A stretch of 42,393 bases of DNA. Origin: Hyphomicrobiales bacterium (GTDB taxonomy: Bacteria > Pseudomonadota > Alphaproteobacteria > Rhizobiales > Beijerinckiaceae). A program made the position numbers and the translations under genes. Of the stretch, positions 1-7,799 are shown piece by piece (positions within the stretch are counted from its first letter, which is position 1; every line of letters starts with the position of its first letter). Below the pieces are notes generated by a model. That model saw only the letters and a list, made by a program, of their open reading frames with translations, searched no databases and had not been told where the DNA came from. The stretch spans positions 1 through 42,393 of the forward strand of contig JADJVD010000012.1 in NCBI GenBank assembly GCA_016716745.1, in the 5' to 3' direction.

Positions 1-1
1 C

Positions 2-568
2 TGGGACGAGATCGACAACAATCCGTTCTTCTGTCCGGACGCGACGGCGGCCGCGCTGTGGGAGGGCTATCTCGACGGCGTGCGCAAGTCGGGCTCCTCC
101 ATCGGCGCGGTGATCGAGATCGTCGCCGAAGGCGCGCCGGCGGGCTGGGGCGCGCCGATCTACGGCAAGCTCGATTCGGAACTCGCCGCCGCGCTGATGT
201 CGATCAACGCGGTGAAGGGCGTCGAGATCGGCGACGGCTTCGCGGCGGCCGAACTCTCCGGCGAGCAGAACGCCGACGAATTGCGCATGGGCAATGACGG
301 GCGGCCGCTGTTTCTGTCCAACCACGCCGGCGGCATTCTCGGCGGCCTGTCCACCGGGCAGCCCATCGTCGCGCGGTTCGCGGTGAAGCCCACCTCCTCG
401 ATCCTGACGCCGCGCCGCACCATCGACAAAGCGGGCCACGAGGCCGAGATTCTCACCAAGGGGCGGCACGACCCATGCGTCGGCATTCGCGCCGTGCCGG
501 TCGGCGAGGCGATGGTCGCCTGCGTGCTGGCGGACGCGTTCCTTCGCCATCGCGGGCAGATCGGCTAG
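2..568 (+). CDS. aroC: Chorismate synthase, C-terminal part (5' end outside window)
   Basis: Chorismate synthase converts 5-enolpyruvylshikimate-3-phosphate to chorismate, the last step of the shikimate pathway, using reduced FMN in the cytoplasm. The reading frame is already open at base 2 and runs to TAG at 566-568, giving 188 C-terminal residues of a family usually about 360 long. Family motifs are clear: EIDNNPFFCPD at the edge, GWGAPIYGKLD, SINAVKGVEIGDGF, SNHAGGILGGLSTGQPI, and RHDPCVGIRAVPVGEAM near the end. The GTG at 80 is internal and not the true start. The downstream DsbA-family gene lies on the same strand 78 bases away and has its own ribosome binding site. No terminator was recognised between them. 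The identification is safe; only the 5' half is missing. Confidence 0.96.
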   Translation, partial: WDEIDNNPFFCPDATAAALWEGYLDGVRKSGSSIGAVIEIVAEGAPAGWGAPIYGKLDSELAAALMSINAVKGVEIGDGFAAAELSGEQNADELRMGNDGRPLFLSNHAGGILGGLSTGQPIVARFAVKPTSSILTPRRTIDKAGHEAEILTKGRHDPCVGIRAVPVGEAMVACVLADAFLRHRGQIG

Positions 569-646
569 GCTGGCGCTTTGGCGGCGCCAAGCTGGCGTTT
601 GGCCGCCGCCGCCCCATGTGAGAGCGATGCGCGCAGGAGAGCCGCG

Positions 647-1309
647 ATGATCCGGGTCGACGTCTGGTCGGATATGATTTGCCCGTTCTGCTACATCGGC
701 AAGAAGCGGCTGGAGAACGTCGCCGCCGAGGCCGGCGTGCCGCTCGAGGTGCGCTGGCACAGCTACGAGCTCGACCCGAACTCTCCGCGCGTCCTGCCCG
801 GCACGCTCGCTGAACGGATCGCCAAGAAATACGGGTTGACGGTCGCCGACGCGATGGAGCGGCAGATCACGCTGGCGGAGACCGCGGCGACGGAGGGCAT
901 CGACTTCCAGTGGGAGGCGGCGCGGCCGGGCAACACGTTCGACGCGCACCGCCTGTCGCATCTGGCGACCGAGCGCGGCCTCGGCAGCGCCTTCGAAGAG
1001 CGCGTCTTCCACGCCTACATGACGGAGGGCCAGGCCGTCGGCGAGCGCGAGGTGCTGCTGCGCCTCGCCGTCGAGGCGGGACTCGACGAGAGCGAGGCGC
1101 GCGCCACGCTCGACTCCGATCGCTTCGCGCAGGACGTGCGCGCCGACCAGAACTTCGCGCAAACCGAACTCGGCGTTCGCGGCGTGCCGTTCTTCGTCTT
1201 CGAGGGGCGGATCGGCCTGTCTGGCGCGCAGCCGCGCGAACTGTTCCGCGAGGCGCTGAAACAGGCCGCCGCCGCACAGGCCGCGAACAGCGAGGCGCCG
1301 CAGGGCTGA
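647..1309 (+). CDS. DsbA-family (FrnE-like) thiol oxidoreductase
   Basis: This is a 220-residue thioredoxin-fold protein of the DsbA/FrnE branch. The redox site CPFC lies at about residues 12-15 (SDMICPFCYIGKKRLE). The cis-proline loop is in RGVPFFVFEGRIGLSGAQ near the C-terminus, and the helical insertion between them is typical of FrnE and 2-hydroxychromene-2-carboxylate isomerase relatives. No signal peptide is visible, so it probably acts in the cytoplasm, unlike classical periplasmic DsbA. I chose the ATG at 647 because a purine-rich site (AGGAGA) lies about 8 bases upstream; an upstream in-frame start at 578 would add residues unlike the family. It precedes the cytochrome bd genes by 37 bases and may be co-transcribed, but the exact substrate cannot be told. 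Confidence 0.88.
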   Translation: MIRVDVWSDMICPFCYIGKKRLENVAAEAGVPLEVRWHSYELDPNSPRVLPGTLAERIAKKYGLTVADAMERQITLAETAATEGIDFQWEAARPGNTFDAHRLSHLATERGLGSAFEERVFHAYMTEGQAVGEREVLLRLAVEAGLDESEARATLDSDRFAQDVRADQNFAQTELGVRGVPFFVFEGRIGLSGAQPRELFREALKQAAAAQAANSEAPQG

Positions 1310-1346
1310 ACGATCCGGGGCTCGGGGGCGAGCGACGGAGACTGGC

Positions 1347-2738
1347 ATGGTCGATCCCGACGCGCTGGCGTTGGCGCGCGCGCAATTCGCCTTCACGATC
1401 TCGGCGCATATCGTCTTTCCGGCCTTCACCATCGGGCTGGCGAGCTATCTCGCCGTGCTCGAGGGGCTGTGGCTGATCCGCCGCGACGAGGCCTATCTCA
1501 ACCTCTTCGACTACTGGAAGAAGGTGTTCGCGCTCGTGTTCGGCATGGGCGTCGTCTCCGGGATCGTGATGAGCTACCAGTTCGGCACGAACTGGAGCGT
1601 GTTCTCCGAGCGCGCCGGGCCGGTCCTCGGGCCGCTGCTCGGCTACGAGGTGCTGACCGCCTTCTTTCTGGAGGCGGGCTTTCTCGGCGTGATGCTGTTC
1701 GGGCTGAAGCGGGTCGGGCCGGGGCTGCATTTCGTCGCCACGCTGATGGTGGCCCTCGGCACGTTGATCTCGACGTTCTGGATTCTCTCGGCCAACAGCT
1801 GGATGCAGACGCCGGCTGGCCACGCGATCGACGCGCAGGGGCGCTTCGTTCCCGTCGACTGGTTCGCCGTCGTCTTCAACCCGTCCTTTCCCTACCGCTT
1901 CGTTCACATGGTTCTGGCCGCCTATCTGACGACGGCCTTCGTCGTCGGCGCTGCGGGCGCGTGGCATCTTCTGCGCGGCGCGGCGTCGCGCGAGACGCGC
2001 GTCATGTTCTCGATGGCGATGTGGATGGCCGCGCTGGTCGCGCCGGTCCAGATTTTCGCCGGCGATCTGCACGGGCTGAACACGCTTGAGCATCAGCCGG
2101 CGAAGGTCGCGGCGATGGAGGGCCATTTCGAAACGCAGCGCGGCGCGCCGCTGATCCTGTTCGGCTATCCCGACCCGGCGCAGGAGCGCACGCGCTACGC
2201 GCTGGAGATCCCCAAGCTTGGCAGCCTGATCCTGCGCCATTCGCTCGACGGCGAGGTCGCGGGCCTGAAGGCTTTCGCGCCGCAGGACCGGCCCGATCCG
2301 CGCATCCCCTTCTTCGCGTTCCGGCTGATGGTGGCGATCGGGCTGGCGATGGCGGGGCTCGGCCTGTGGAGCCTGTGGGCGCGCCGGCGTCGGCGCCTCT
2401 ACGATTCGCGCTGGCTGCATCGGGCCGCCATTCTGATGGGGCCGTCGGGCTTCGGCGCGCTGCTGGCGGGCTGGTTCGTCACCGAGACGGGGCGCCAACC
2501 CTGGGTCGTCTACGGGTTGATGCGGACCAGCGAGGCGGCCTCGCCCGTTTCCGCCGGCGCGGTCGGCGCGTCGCTCGCGGCCTTCGTGCTGGTCTATCTC
2601 GTGGTGTTCGGCGCCGGGCTTCTCTACGCGCTCGCGCTGCTGGCGCGCCCGCCGGGACCGCACGAGCCCGACGCGCGGGCCGCGCCCGAGGCGTCCGTCT
2701 CCGGCCGCGAGCCGCACGCGCAAGGGAGGACGCCATGA
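1347..2738 (+). CDS. cydA: Cytochrome bd-type quinol oxidase subunit I (short Q-loop, CIO-like)
   Basis: This is subunit I of the membrane bd-type oxidase, which takes electrons from quinol and reduces O2 to water without proton pumping. It has 463 residues and many membrane helices. Candidate haem ligands fit the family: His21 (ISAHIVFPAFTIG), His187 (PYRFVHMVL) and Met328 (FRLMVAIG). Glu101 and Glu109 lie in the GYEVLTAFFLEAGFLG helix, and the GRQPW signature is at 382-386 (TETGRQPWVVYGLMRT). The region between about 250 and 325 is short, so this is the short Q-loop class often called cyanide-insensitive oxidase (CioA); cyanide resistance itself cannot be inferred from sequence. The stop codon overlaps the cydB start by 4 bases (ATGA), so translation is coupled. 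Confidence 0.96.
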   Translation: MVDPDALALARAQFAFTISAHIVFPAFTIGLASYLAVLEGLWLIRRDEAYLNLFDYWKKVFALVFGMGVVSGIVMSYQFGTNWSVFSERAGPVLGPLLGYEVLTAFFLEAGFLGVMLFGLKRVGPGLHFVATLMVALGTLISTFWILSANSWMQTPAGHAIDAQGRFVPVDWFAVVFNPSFPYRFVHMVLAAYLTTAFVVGAAGAWHLLRGAASRETRVMFSMAMWMAALVAPVQIFAGDLHGLNTLEHQPAKVAAMEGHFETQRGAPLILFGYPDPAQERTRYALEIPKLGSLILRHSLDGEVAGLKAFAPQDRPDPRIPFFAFRLMVAIGLAMAGLGLWSLWARRRRRLYDSRWLHRAAILMGPSGFGALLAGWFVTETGRQPWVVYGLMRTSEAASPVSAGAVGASLAAFVLVYLVVFGAGLLYALALLARPPGPHEPDARAAPEASVSGREPHAQGRTP

Positions 2739-3748
2739 TCCCCGCCGACCTCGACGTCGCCTTCGTCTGGGCGGGGCTGATCGCCTTCGCCGTGCTCGCC
2801 TATGTGATCCTCGACGGTTTCGATCTCGGCGTCGGCATCCTGTTCGCCGCGACGCGCGAGGAGGAGGAGCGCGACGTGATGACCGCCTCCATCGCGCCGG
2901 TGTGGGACGGCAACGAGACGTGGCTCGTGCTCGGCGGCGGCGGATTGTTCGCCGCCTTTCCGCTCGCCTATGCGGTCGTCATGCCGGCGCTGTATGCGCC
3001 CATCGTCGTCATGCTGCTGGCGCTGGTGTTCCGCGGCGTCGCCTTCGAGTTCCGCTGGCGCTCGCAGCGGGCGCGCGGGGCGTGGGACGCGGGCTTCGCG
3101 CTCGGCTCGCTCGCGGCGGCGCTGGCGCAGGGCTTCGCGCTCGGCGCGCTGGTGCAGGGCGTGAAGGTGGAGAACCGCGCCTTCGCGGGCGGCGCTTTCG
3201 ACTGGCTGACGCCGTTCAGCGCGGCGACCGCGCTGGCGCTCGTCGTCGGCTATGCGCTGCTCGGCGCGACATGGCTGATCTGGAAGACGGAGGGGGCGTT
3301 GCAGGCGCGGATGCGGCGGATCGCCAGGATCGCCGCGCTGGCGACGCTGGCGGCGATCGGCCTCGTCAGCCTGGCGACGCCCTTCCTCGACCCGGCCTAC
3401 GCCGAGCGCTGGTTCGGCGCGCCGCAGGTCTATTACACGATCCTCGTGCCCGCGCTGGCGGCGGGCGCGGCCTTCGCGCTGCTGCGCGCGCTGGCGCGCG
3501 GGCGGGACGCCCTGCCCTTCCTCGCCGCGCTGGCGCTGTTCGCGCTGTGCTTCGTCGGGCTCGGCGTCAGCTTCTATCCGAACATCGTGCCGCCCGATCT
3601 GACGATCCGCGAGGCGGCGGCGCCGCGCGAGAGCCTCGCCTTCCTGCTGGCCGGCGCGCTGATCCTCGTGCCGATGGTGCTCGCCTACACGGGCTACGCC
3701 TACTGGACCTTCCGCGGCAAGGTCGACCCGGCGGAGAGCTACCATTGA
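2735..3748 (+). CDS. cydB: Cytochrome bd-type quinol oxidase subunit II
   Basis: Subunit II of the bd oxidase has 337 residues and about 8-9 predicted membrane helices. It shows the family opening (VILDGFDLGVGIL, residues about 26-38), the SIAPVWDGNETWLVLGGGGLFAAFP block, and the conserved C-terminal GYAYWTFRGKV. The start is the ATG at 2735 inside the ATGA overlap with cydA, preceded by AAGGGAGGA. Subunit II forms a heterodimer with CydA and binds no haem of its own in known structures. Its own stop codon overlaps the TTG start of the next small gene, so the three genes form one tightly coupled operon. Confidence 0.96.
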   Translation: MIPADLDVAFVWAGLIAFAVLAYVILDGFDLGVGILFAATREEEERDVMTASIAPVWDGNETWLVLGGGGLFAAFPLAYAVVMPALYAPIVVMLLALVFRGVAFEFRWRSQRARGAWDAGFALGSLAAALAQGFALGALVQGVKVENRAFAGGAFDWLTPFSAATALALVVGYALLGATWLIWKTEGALQARMRRIARIAALATLAAIGLVSLATPFLDPAYAERWFGAPQVYYTILVPALAAGAAFALLRALARGRDALPFLAALALFALCFVGLGVSFYPNIVPPDLTIREAAAPRESLAFLLAGALILVPMVLAYTGYAYWTFRGKVDPAESYH

Positions 3749-3855
3749 GCCGGGCGCGGCGGCTCGGCTGGTTCGCGTTGCTTTGGGCTGCGGGCGTCGT
3801 CGCGCTCGGCCTCGCCGCACTCGTCCTGCGCGGCGCGCTGTCGCTGGCGCGATGA
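3745..3855 (+). CDS. DUF2474-like single-helix mini-subunit of the bd oxidase
   Basis: This is a 36-residue membrane mini-protein too short for ordinary gene calling. It begins at TTG 3745, overlapping the cydB stop (TTGA), and ends with TGA at 3853-3855. The sequence has a basic N-terminus (SRARRLGWF) followed by one hydrophobic helix (LLWAAGVVALGLAALVLRG). That layout, and the position directly after the second subunit of a CIO-type oxidase, match the DUF2474 mini-proteins. DUF2474 plays a role loosely comparable to CydX of E. coli, which stabilises the oxidase, but it is a different family. The start codon is inferred from the overlap; no other start gives the helix. I am fairly confident that it is real, less so of the precise role. 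Confidence 0.75.
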   Translation: MSRARRLGWFALLWAAGVVALGLAALVLRGALSLAR

Positions 3856-3858
3856 GGC

Positions 3859-4788
3859 TCAGGCCCCCATCAGCGTGACGACATGCATGGCGACGGAGGC
3901 CGACAGGCCTTGCAGATCGTAGCCGCCCTCGAGCAGGGAGACGACGCGGCCGCCGGAGTGACGGTTGGCCACCTCCATCAGCTTGTCGGTCACCCAGGCG
4001 TAATCGCTCTCGACGCAATTGATGTTGGCGAGCGGATCGCGGCGGTGGCAGTCGAAGCCGGCGGAGATCACCACCAGGTCGGGTGCGAAATCGTGCAGCC
4101 TGGGCAGGATGACGTCGGTGAAGGCGGCCTTGAACTGCTCGGAGCCGTCGCCGGCCGCGAGCGGGGCGTTGACCATCGTGCCGTGCTCGCCCTCCTCGCT
4201 CTTGGCCCCCGTGCCGGGATAGAGCGGCATTTCATGGACGGAGCAGTACATCACCGTCGGATCGGCCCAGAAAATGTCCTGCGTGCCGTTGCCGTGATGG
4301 ACGTCGAAATCGATCACCGCGACGCGGCCGGCGCCGTGCACGGCCTGCGCGTGGCGGGCGGCGACCGCCGCGTTGTTGAAGAAACAGAAGCCCATCGGCG
4401 TCGCGCGCTCGGCGTGATGGCCGGGCGGGCGCATCGCGACGAAGGCGTTGTTGACGAGGCGCGTCATCACCTCGTCGACCGCAAGGCAGGCGCCGCCGAC
4501 GGCGCGGAAGGCCGCCTGCATCGAACCGGGGCACATCACCGTGTCGGCGTCGAGCCGGACAATGCCCTCGCTCGGCGAATTGTCGAGCAGCGACTTGAGA
4601 TAGACCTCCGGGTGGACGCGCAGGATCTGCTCGGCCGTCCCCTCCGGCGCCTGGTCGCGCAGGAGCGGCTGGAATCGCTCCATCTCCAGCACGCGCTCGA
4701 TCACCCGGAGCCGGTCGGGCCGCTCGGGATGGCCCGGCCCCATATCGTGCAACAGACCGTCGCGATGCGTGATGAGAAGCGTGCTCAC
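3859..4788 (-). CDS. Histone deacetylase superfamily hydrolase (AcuC/acetylpolyamine amidohydrolase type)
   Basis: This 309-residue zinc-dependent deacetylase is of the arginase/HDAC fold. The catalytic blocks are all present: RPPGHHAE (the paired His), GFCFFNNAAVAA, DFDVHHGNGTQDIFW (zinc Asp and His) and SAGFDCHRRDP (second zinc Asp), ending with LLEGGYDL. Bacterial members deacetylate small substrates such as acetylated polyamines, or lysines of proteins; the substrate here cannot be told. The start is GTG at 4786-4788 (MSTLLITHRD), the usual N-terminus of the family. It converges on the bd oxidase operon with 3 bases between the stops, so the two are not co-transcribed. Confidence 0.92.
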   Translation of the reverse strand: MSTLLITHRDGLLHDMGPGHPERPDRLRVIERVLEMERFQPLLRDQAPEGTAEQILRVHPEVYLKSLLDNSPSEGIVRLDADTVMCPGSMQAAFRAVGGACLAVDEVMTRLVNNAFVAMRPPGHHAERATPMGFCFFNNAAVAARHAQAVHGAGRVAVIDFDVHHGNGTQDIFWADPTVMYCSVHEMPLYPGTGAKSEEGEHGTMVNAPLAAGDGSEQFKAAFTDVILPRLHDFAPDLVVISAGFDCHRRDPLANINCVESDYAWVTDKLMEVANRHSGGRVVSLLEGGYDLQGLSASVAMHVVTLMGA

Positions 4789-5165
4789 GAAGTTGTGTCC
4801 CCCCTAGACGCGTCCACAATGAAGGGCGAGGCCGCGCCTGCCGCCTGTCCATGCCGCCTGTCCATGCCGCCGGTCATGTCGGCGCGCGCCCCGCCGAGGC
4901 CTTCGGCTGCGCGTCCGCTGCGATCCATGACCGCGCCGGGAAGCGGGGCAAGCAGACTTTAGGCAAAGCGTGCGCGGCGCGCGGGGCTGCCCTTCGCGTG
5001 GCGGGGGCGAGGCGGCTCGACGGCGGAATCCGCGGCGGGGAGGTGTCGCGCGGATGCAACGCCTGTGGCTTTCGTGCGGCGGCGCCCCTTTCTCGGGGCC
5101 GCAAATGTCGTTAGGAAAACATCAACCTGTCCGGCCATGGCGGACGGGATGCGTAGGATTGCTCC
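4789..5165. other. Intergenic region between divergent HDAC-like gene and L,D-transpeptidase gene
   Basis: This is a 377-base stretch without a convincing gene. It should hold the promoters of both divergent genes, but no clear -35/-10 pair stands out. Short open frames here have no coding character: they are Arg/Pro/Ala-rich, with no ribosome binding site and no recognisable motif. It contains a 13-bp tandem repeat, CCGCCTGTCCATG, at 4841-4866, with a third degenerate copy to about 4878. Confidence 0.6.
4841..4878. repeat. 13-bp tandem repeat, two perfect copies and one degenerate
   Basis: CCGCCTGTCCATG occurs at 4841-4853 and again at 4854-4866, followed by the degenerate CCGCCGGTCATG. It lies upstream of the HDAC-like gene on the opposite strand. 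It may be simple slippage; no function is evident. Confidence 0.7.
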
Positions 5166-5771
5166 GTGAAGAAATTTCTCGCCGCGACATTCATCGCGCT
5201 CACCGCCGCAGGTTGCCAGTCGATGGCGACCACGCCCGATCCCGTCCTGTCCGGACGCGACGTCGAATATATGGCGATCGCGCCGAAGGCGGACATCGAC
5301 TTCAATTACTACCGCTATCTGGTCGACGATCCGACCGGCGAGGCGCCGAACACGATCGTCATCGATACGAAGCGCAATTTCCTCTATTTCGTCATGCCGA
5401 ACCGCAAGGCGATCCGCTACGGCGTCGCAACCGGCAAGGAAGCCTATGGCTGGACCGGGACGGCCTTTATCCGCCGCAAGGTGGAATGGCCGCAGTGGAT
5501 GCCGCCGGAAGAGATGATGCGGCGGTGGCCGGAATTCGGCGTCTATCGCAGCCACGGCCCGCTCGCCGGCGGCCCGGACAACCCGCTCGGCGCGCGCGCC
5601 CTCTACCTGCACGACCCGAGCGGCAAGGACACGCTCTACCGCATCCACGGCACGAACGAGCCGGAGAAGATCGGCCAGAACGTCTCGTCGGGCTGCATCC
5701 GGATGCGCAACATCGACGTGGTCGACCTTTACAACCGCGCGCCGATGGGCGCGAAGGTGATCGTCCGCTGA
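5166..5771 (+). CDS. L,D-transpeptidase (YkuD family) lipoprotein
   Basis: This is a 201-residue peptidoglycan enzyme that forms or exchanges 3-3 cross-links, or attaches proteins to peptidoglycan. The N-terminus is a lipoprotein signal: KK, a hydrophobic stretch, then TAAGC with Cys17 as the predicted lipidated residue. The YkuD catalytic region runs to the end, with His161 in RIHGTNEP and the nucleophile Cys177 in SSGCIRM. This HGTN...SxGCIRM pattern is diagnostic. The start is GTG 5166 with a GTAGGA site upstream. The gene is closed by a strong terminator 26 bases past the stop. The lipobox implies attachment to the inner or outer membrane facing the periplasm. Confidence 0.93.
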   Translation: MKKFLAATFIALTAAGCQSMATTPDPVLSGRDVEYMAIAPKADIDFNYYRYLVDDPTGEAPNTIVIDTKRNFLYFVMPNRKAIRYGVATGKEAYGWTGTAFIRRKVEWPQWMPPEEMMRRWPEFGVYRSHGPLAGGPDNPLGARALYLHDPSGKDTLYRIHGTNEPEKIGQNVSSGCIRMRNIDVVDLYNRAPMGAKVIVR

Positions 5772-5797
5772 GGCGACGTCCGGCGGACAGCCACATG

Positions 5798-5829
5798 AAA
5801 AAGGCCCCGCCGACGGCGGGGCCTTTTTT
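5798..5829. terminator. Bidirectional intrinsic terminator
   Basis: A near-perfect hairpin has arms GGCCCCGCCG and CGGCGGGGCC around a single A. It is flanked on the left by five A and on the right by six T, so it reads as a terminator on both strands. It lies midway between two convergent genes, 26 bases after the L,D-transpeptidase stop and 25 bases after the stop of the small minus-strand gene. Confidence 0.95.
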
Positions 5830-5853
5830 CGTCGGCGCGCGGGGTTCCGGCGA

Positions 5854-6039
5854 TCAGGCGGCGCGATCGATGGCGGCGGGCGCCTGCTCGGCGGGCTCGG
5901 CGGCGGCTTCGTCCACGGACTGGCCGAGCGCGGAGGCCACGGCGTAGACGCCGATCTGGTGATAGAAGCGGGCGAGGAAATCGTCGAGCTCGGGCTTGGC
6001 CCGGTCGACGACATTCTGAGCAATCCGGTGGTCCGTCAT
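5854..6039 (-). CDS. Small hypothetical protein
   Basis: This is a 61-residue protein that I do not recognise. It starts at ATG 6037-6039 (MTDHRIAQNVVDRAKPELDD). A TTG start at 6069 would extend it to 71 residues, but the extension is Arg/Ala-rich and looks non-coding. The first 45 residues look like a soluble amphipathic helical segment (PELDDFLARFYHQIGVYAVASALG), and the tail is Ala/Glu/Pro-rich. There is no signal peptide or strong membrane helix. It ends 25 bases from the shared bidirectional terminator, which supports its being expressed. It may be co-transcribed with the aminotransferase upstream, 105 bases away. A real gene is likely but not certain. Confidence 0.55.
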   Translation of the reverse strand: MTDHRIAQNVVDRAKPELDDFLARFYHQIGVYAVASALGQSVDEAAAEPAEQAPAAIDRAA

Positions 6040-6144
6040 GGCGAAGCTCGCAAGGGCGCGCCGGCGCAATCTGCCGACGCGACGAGCTTCGGCCCGCCAT
6101 GGTTAAGTTCTGCTAAACGACCGGGCCGAGAGTCGAGCGATTTT

Positions 6145-7536
6145 TCAGGCCGTCGCCTCGCGCAGGGCGTTGGCGCGCACCCACGCCTCGCCGCGGGCGA
6201 AGGCGCGCTCGAGCTTGTCGAACATCTCGTTCACCTCCGCCTCCGTCATGATCAGCGGCGGGCAGATCGACACCGTCTCGCCGATGGCGCGGACGATCAG
6301 CCCCTCGTCCTGGGCGAAGGCGACCACCTTCGCCGCGACCATGCGCTTGGCCGGGAAAGAGCGCTTCGTCGCCCGGTCGGCGACGATCTCGATCGCCGCA
6401 ACAAAGCCCTTGCCGCGCACCTCGCCCACCAGCGGATGGTCGCGGAAGGCGTCGAGCCGCCTCCAGAAGGTCGGTACGATGGCGGCCACCTTGTCGAGAA
6501 TGCGGTCGCGCGCGTAGATCTCGAGCGTCTTGACGCCTACCGCCGCGGCGACCGGGTGGCCGGAATAGGTGGTGCCGTGGCCGAACGTGCCGATCTTGCG
6601 GCTCTCGTCCAGCAACGCCTGATACATCGCCTCGTTGATCATCACCGCCGAGAGCGGCATGTAGGCCGAGGTCAGCGCCTTGGCGGCCGAGATCGTGTCC
6701 GGCCGCATCTTCATCGCGGTGGAGCCGAACATCGTGCCGAGGCGGCCGAAGCCGCAGATCACCTCGTCGGCGATGCACAGCACGTCGTATTTCGCCAGAA
6801 CCGCCTGCACCTTCTCGTAATAGGTCTCGGGCGGGACGATCACCCCGCCCGCCCCCATCACGGGCTCGGCGATGAAGGCGGCGACCGTCTCGGGCCCCTC
6901 GCGCAGGATCATCTCCTCGAGTTCGGCGGCGAGCCGCGTGGCGAAATCCGCCTCGCTCTCGCCGGGCTGGGCGAAGCGATAGTGATGCGGGCAGGAGGTG
7001 TGCAGGATGCCCGCGATCGGCAGGTCGAAGTCGATGTGATTGTTGGGCAGGCCGGTGAGCGAGGCCGAGGCGACGGTGACGCCGTGATAGCCCTTCAGAC
7101 GGGAAATGATCTTCTTCTTCTTCGGCCGGCCGAGCGCGTTGTTCATGTACCAGACGAGCTTGACCTGGGTGTCGTTGGCCTCCGAGCCCGAGGAGGCGAA
7201 GAACACCTTCGAGATCGGCACCGGCGCGATCTCCTTCAGCTTCTCGGCGAGTTCGATGGCCGGATCGTGGCTCTTGCCGGTGAAGAGATGCGTGAAGGGC
7301 AGCCGCTCCATCTGCTTGCGCGCGGCCTCGACCAGCTCCTCGTTGCCGTAGCCGAGCGAGGTGCACCAGAGTCCCGCCATGCCCTCGATGTAGTCCTTGC
7401 CGTCGACGTCGTAGAGCCGCACGCCCTTGCCGCGCTCGAGCACGAGCGGGCCGGTTTCGCGGAACGAGGCGAGATTCGTGTAGGGGTGGACGAGCGTCTC
7501 GACGTCGCGGGTCTGCAAATTGGTGAGCGGGGCCAT
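6145..7536 (-). CDS. Class III (omega-)aminotransferase, PLP-dependent
   Basis: This 463-residue fold-type I PLP enzyme transfers an amino group from an omega-amino donor to a keto acid. Diagnostic sites are visible: SSGSEANDTQVKL (phosphate-binding region, about 115-127), IADEVICGFGR with Asp257 holding the pyridine nitrogen, Lys286 in SAAKALTSAYMP as the Schiff-base lysine, and FGHGTTYSGHPVAAA. The segment NDTQVKLVWYMNNALGRP resembles GABA:pyruvate and related beta-alanine/putrescine transaminases, so a GABA- or polyamine-type donor is plausible but not proven. The start is ATG 7536 with a GGAGGAG site just upstream. It is divergent from the NAD operon with 263 bases between. Confidence 0.9.
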   Translation of the reverse strand: MAPLTNLQTRDVETLVHPYTNLASFRETGPLVLERGKGVRLYDVDGKDYIEGMAGLWCTSLGYGNEELVEAARKQMERLPFTHLFTGKSHDPAIELAEKLKEIAPVPISKVFFASSGSEANDTQVKLVWYMNNALGRPKKKKIISRLKGYHGVTVASASLTGLPNNHIDFDLPIAGILHTSCPHHYRFAQPGESEADFATRLAAELEEMILREGPETVAAFIAEPVMGAGGVIVPPETYYEKVQAVLAKYDVLCIADEVICGFGRLGTMFGSTAMKMRPDTISAAKALTSAYMPLSAVMINEAMYQALLDESRKIGTFGHGTTYSGHPVAAAVGVKTLEIYARDRILDKVAAIVPTFWRRLDAFRDHPLVGEVRGKGFVAAIEIVADRATKRSFPAKRMVAAKVVAFAQDEGLIVRAIGETVSICPPLIMTEAEVNEMFDKLERAFARGEAWVRANALREATA

Positions 7537-7664
7537 GACGTCTCCTCCTCGAGGCGCAGCGCTTGGCGGAACTGGCGATTCCGCCGGGGCCGCGACCTTG
7601 GATCATTCCCGCAGCCGCGGGAAGCCGCGACGCAGGGGCGCATGGCCGGTGTGCGCCCAGAGGC

Positions 7665-7693
7665 TGGACAAAACCGGGCGCGTCCGCTATATT
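7665..7693 (+). promoter_or_regulatory. Candidate sigma-70 promoter of the nad operon
   Basis: TGGACA (7665-7670) and TATATT (7688-7693) are separated by exactly 17 bases, close to the housekeeping consensus. The predicted start near 7700 falls inside the first palindrome. It points toward nadA, about 100 bases away. Confidence 0.6.
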
Positions 7694-7712
7694 ATGCTCA
7701 GCTTGAACATAA
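7692..7712. promoter_or_regulatory. Putative regulator operator 1 upstream of nadA
   Basis: Inverted repeat TTATGCTC-N5-GAACATAA, one mismatch between arms. It overlaps the end of the -10 element and the expected transcription start, a classic repressor position. It shares half-sites and 5-base spacing with operator 2. Assignment to NadQ is inference. Confidence 0.65.
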
Positions 7713-7765
7713 GCGCCGGCCGGGTCGCCTTCGGGACCTGATCGCCGGCTTATTTCGGAACTTCA

Positions 7766-7786
7766 ATATGCTCACCAAGAGCATAT
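7766..7786. promoter_or_regulatory. Putative regulator operator 2 upstream of nadA
   Basis: Perfect 8-bp inverted repeat ATATGCTC-N5-GAGCATAT. Its centre is 74 bases from operator 1, close to seven helical turns. It ends one base before the AGGGAGG ribosome binding site of nadA, so a bound protein could form a roadblock or a loop with operator 1. Confidence 0.75.
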
Positions 7787-7799
7787 GAGGGAGGCGACG

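Noticed and set aside
867..2723. 618-codon minus-strand open frame
   Set aside because: Shadow of cydA and the DsbA-like gene; long open antisense frames are expected at this GC content.
4851..5114. Small open frames in the gap before the L,D-transpeptidase
   Set aside because: Low-complexity Ala/Arg/Gly composition, no ribosome binding site, and similar frames on both strands.
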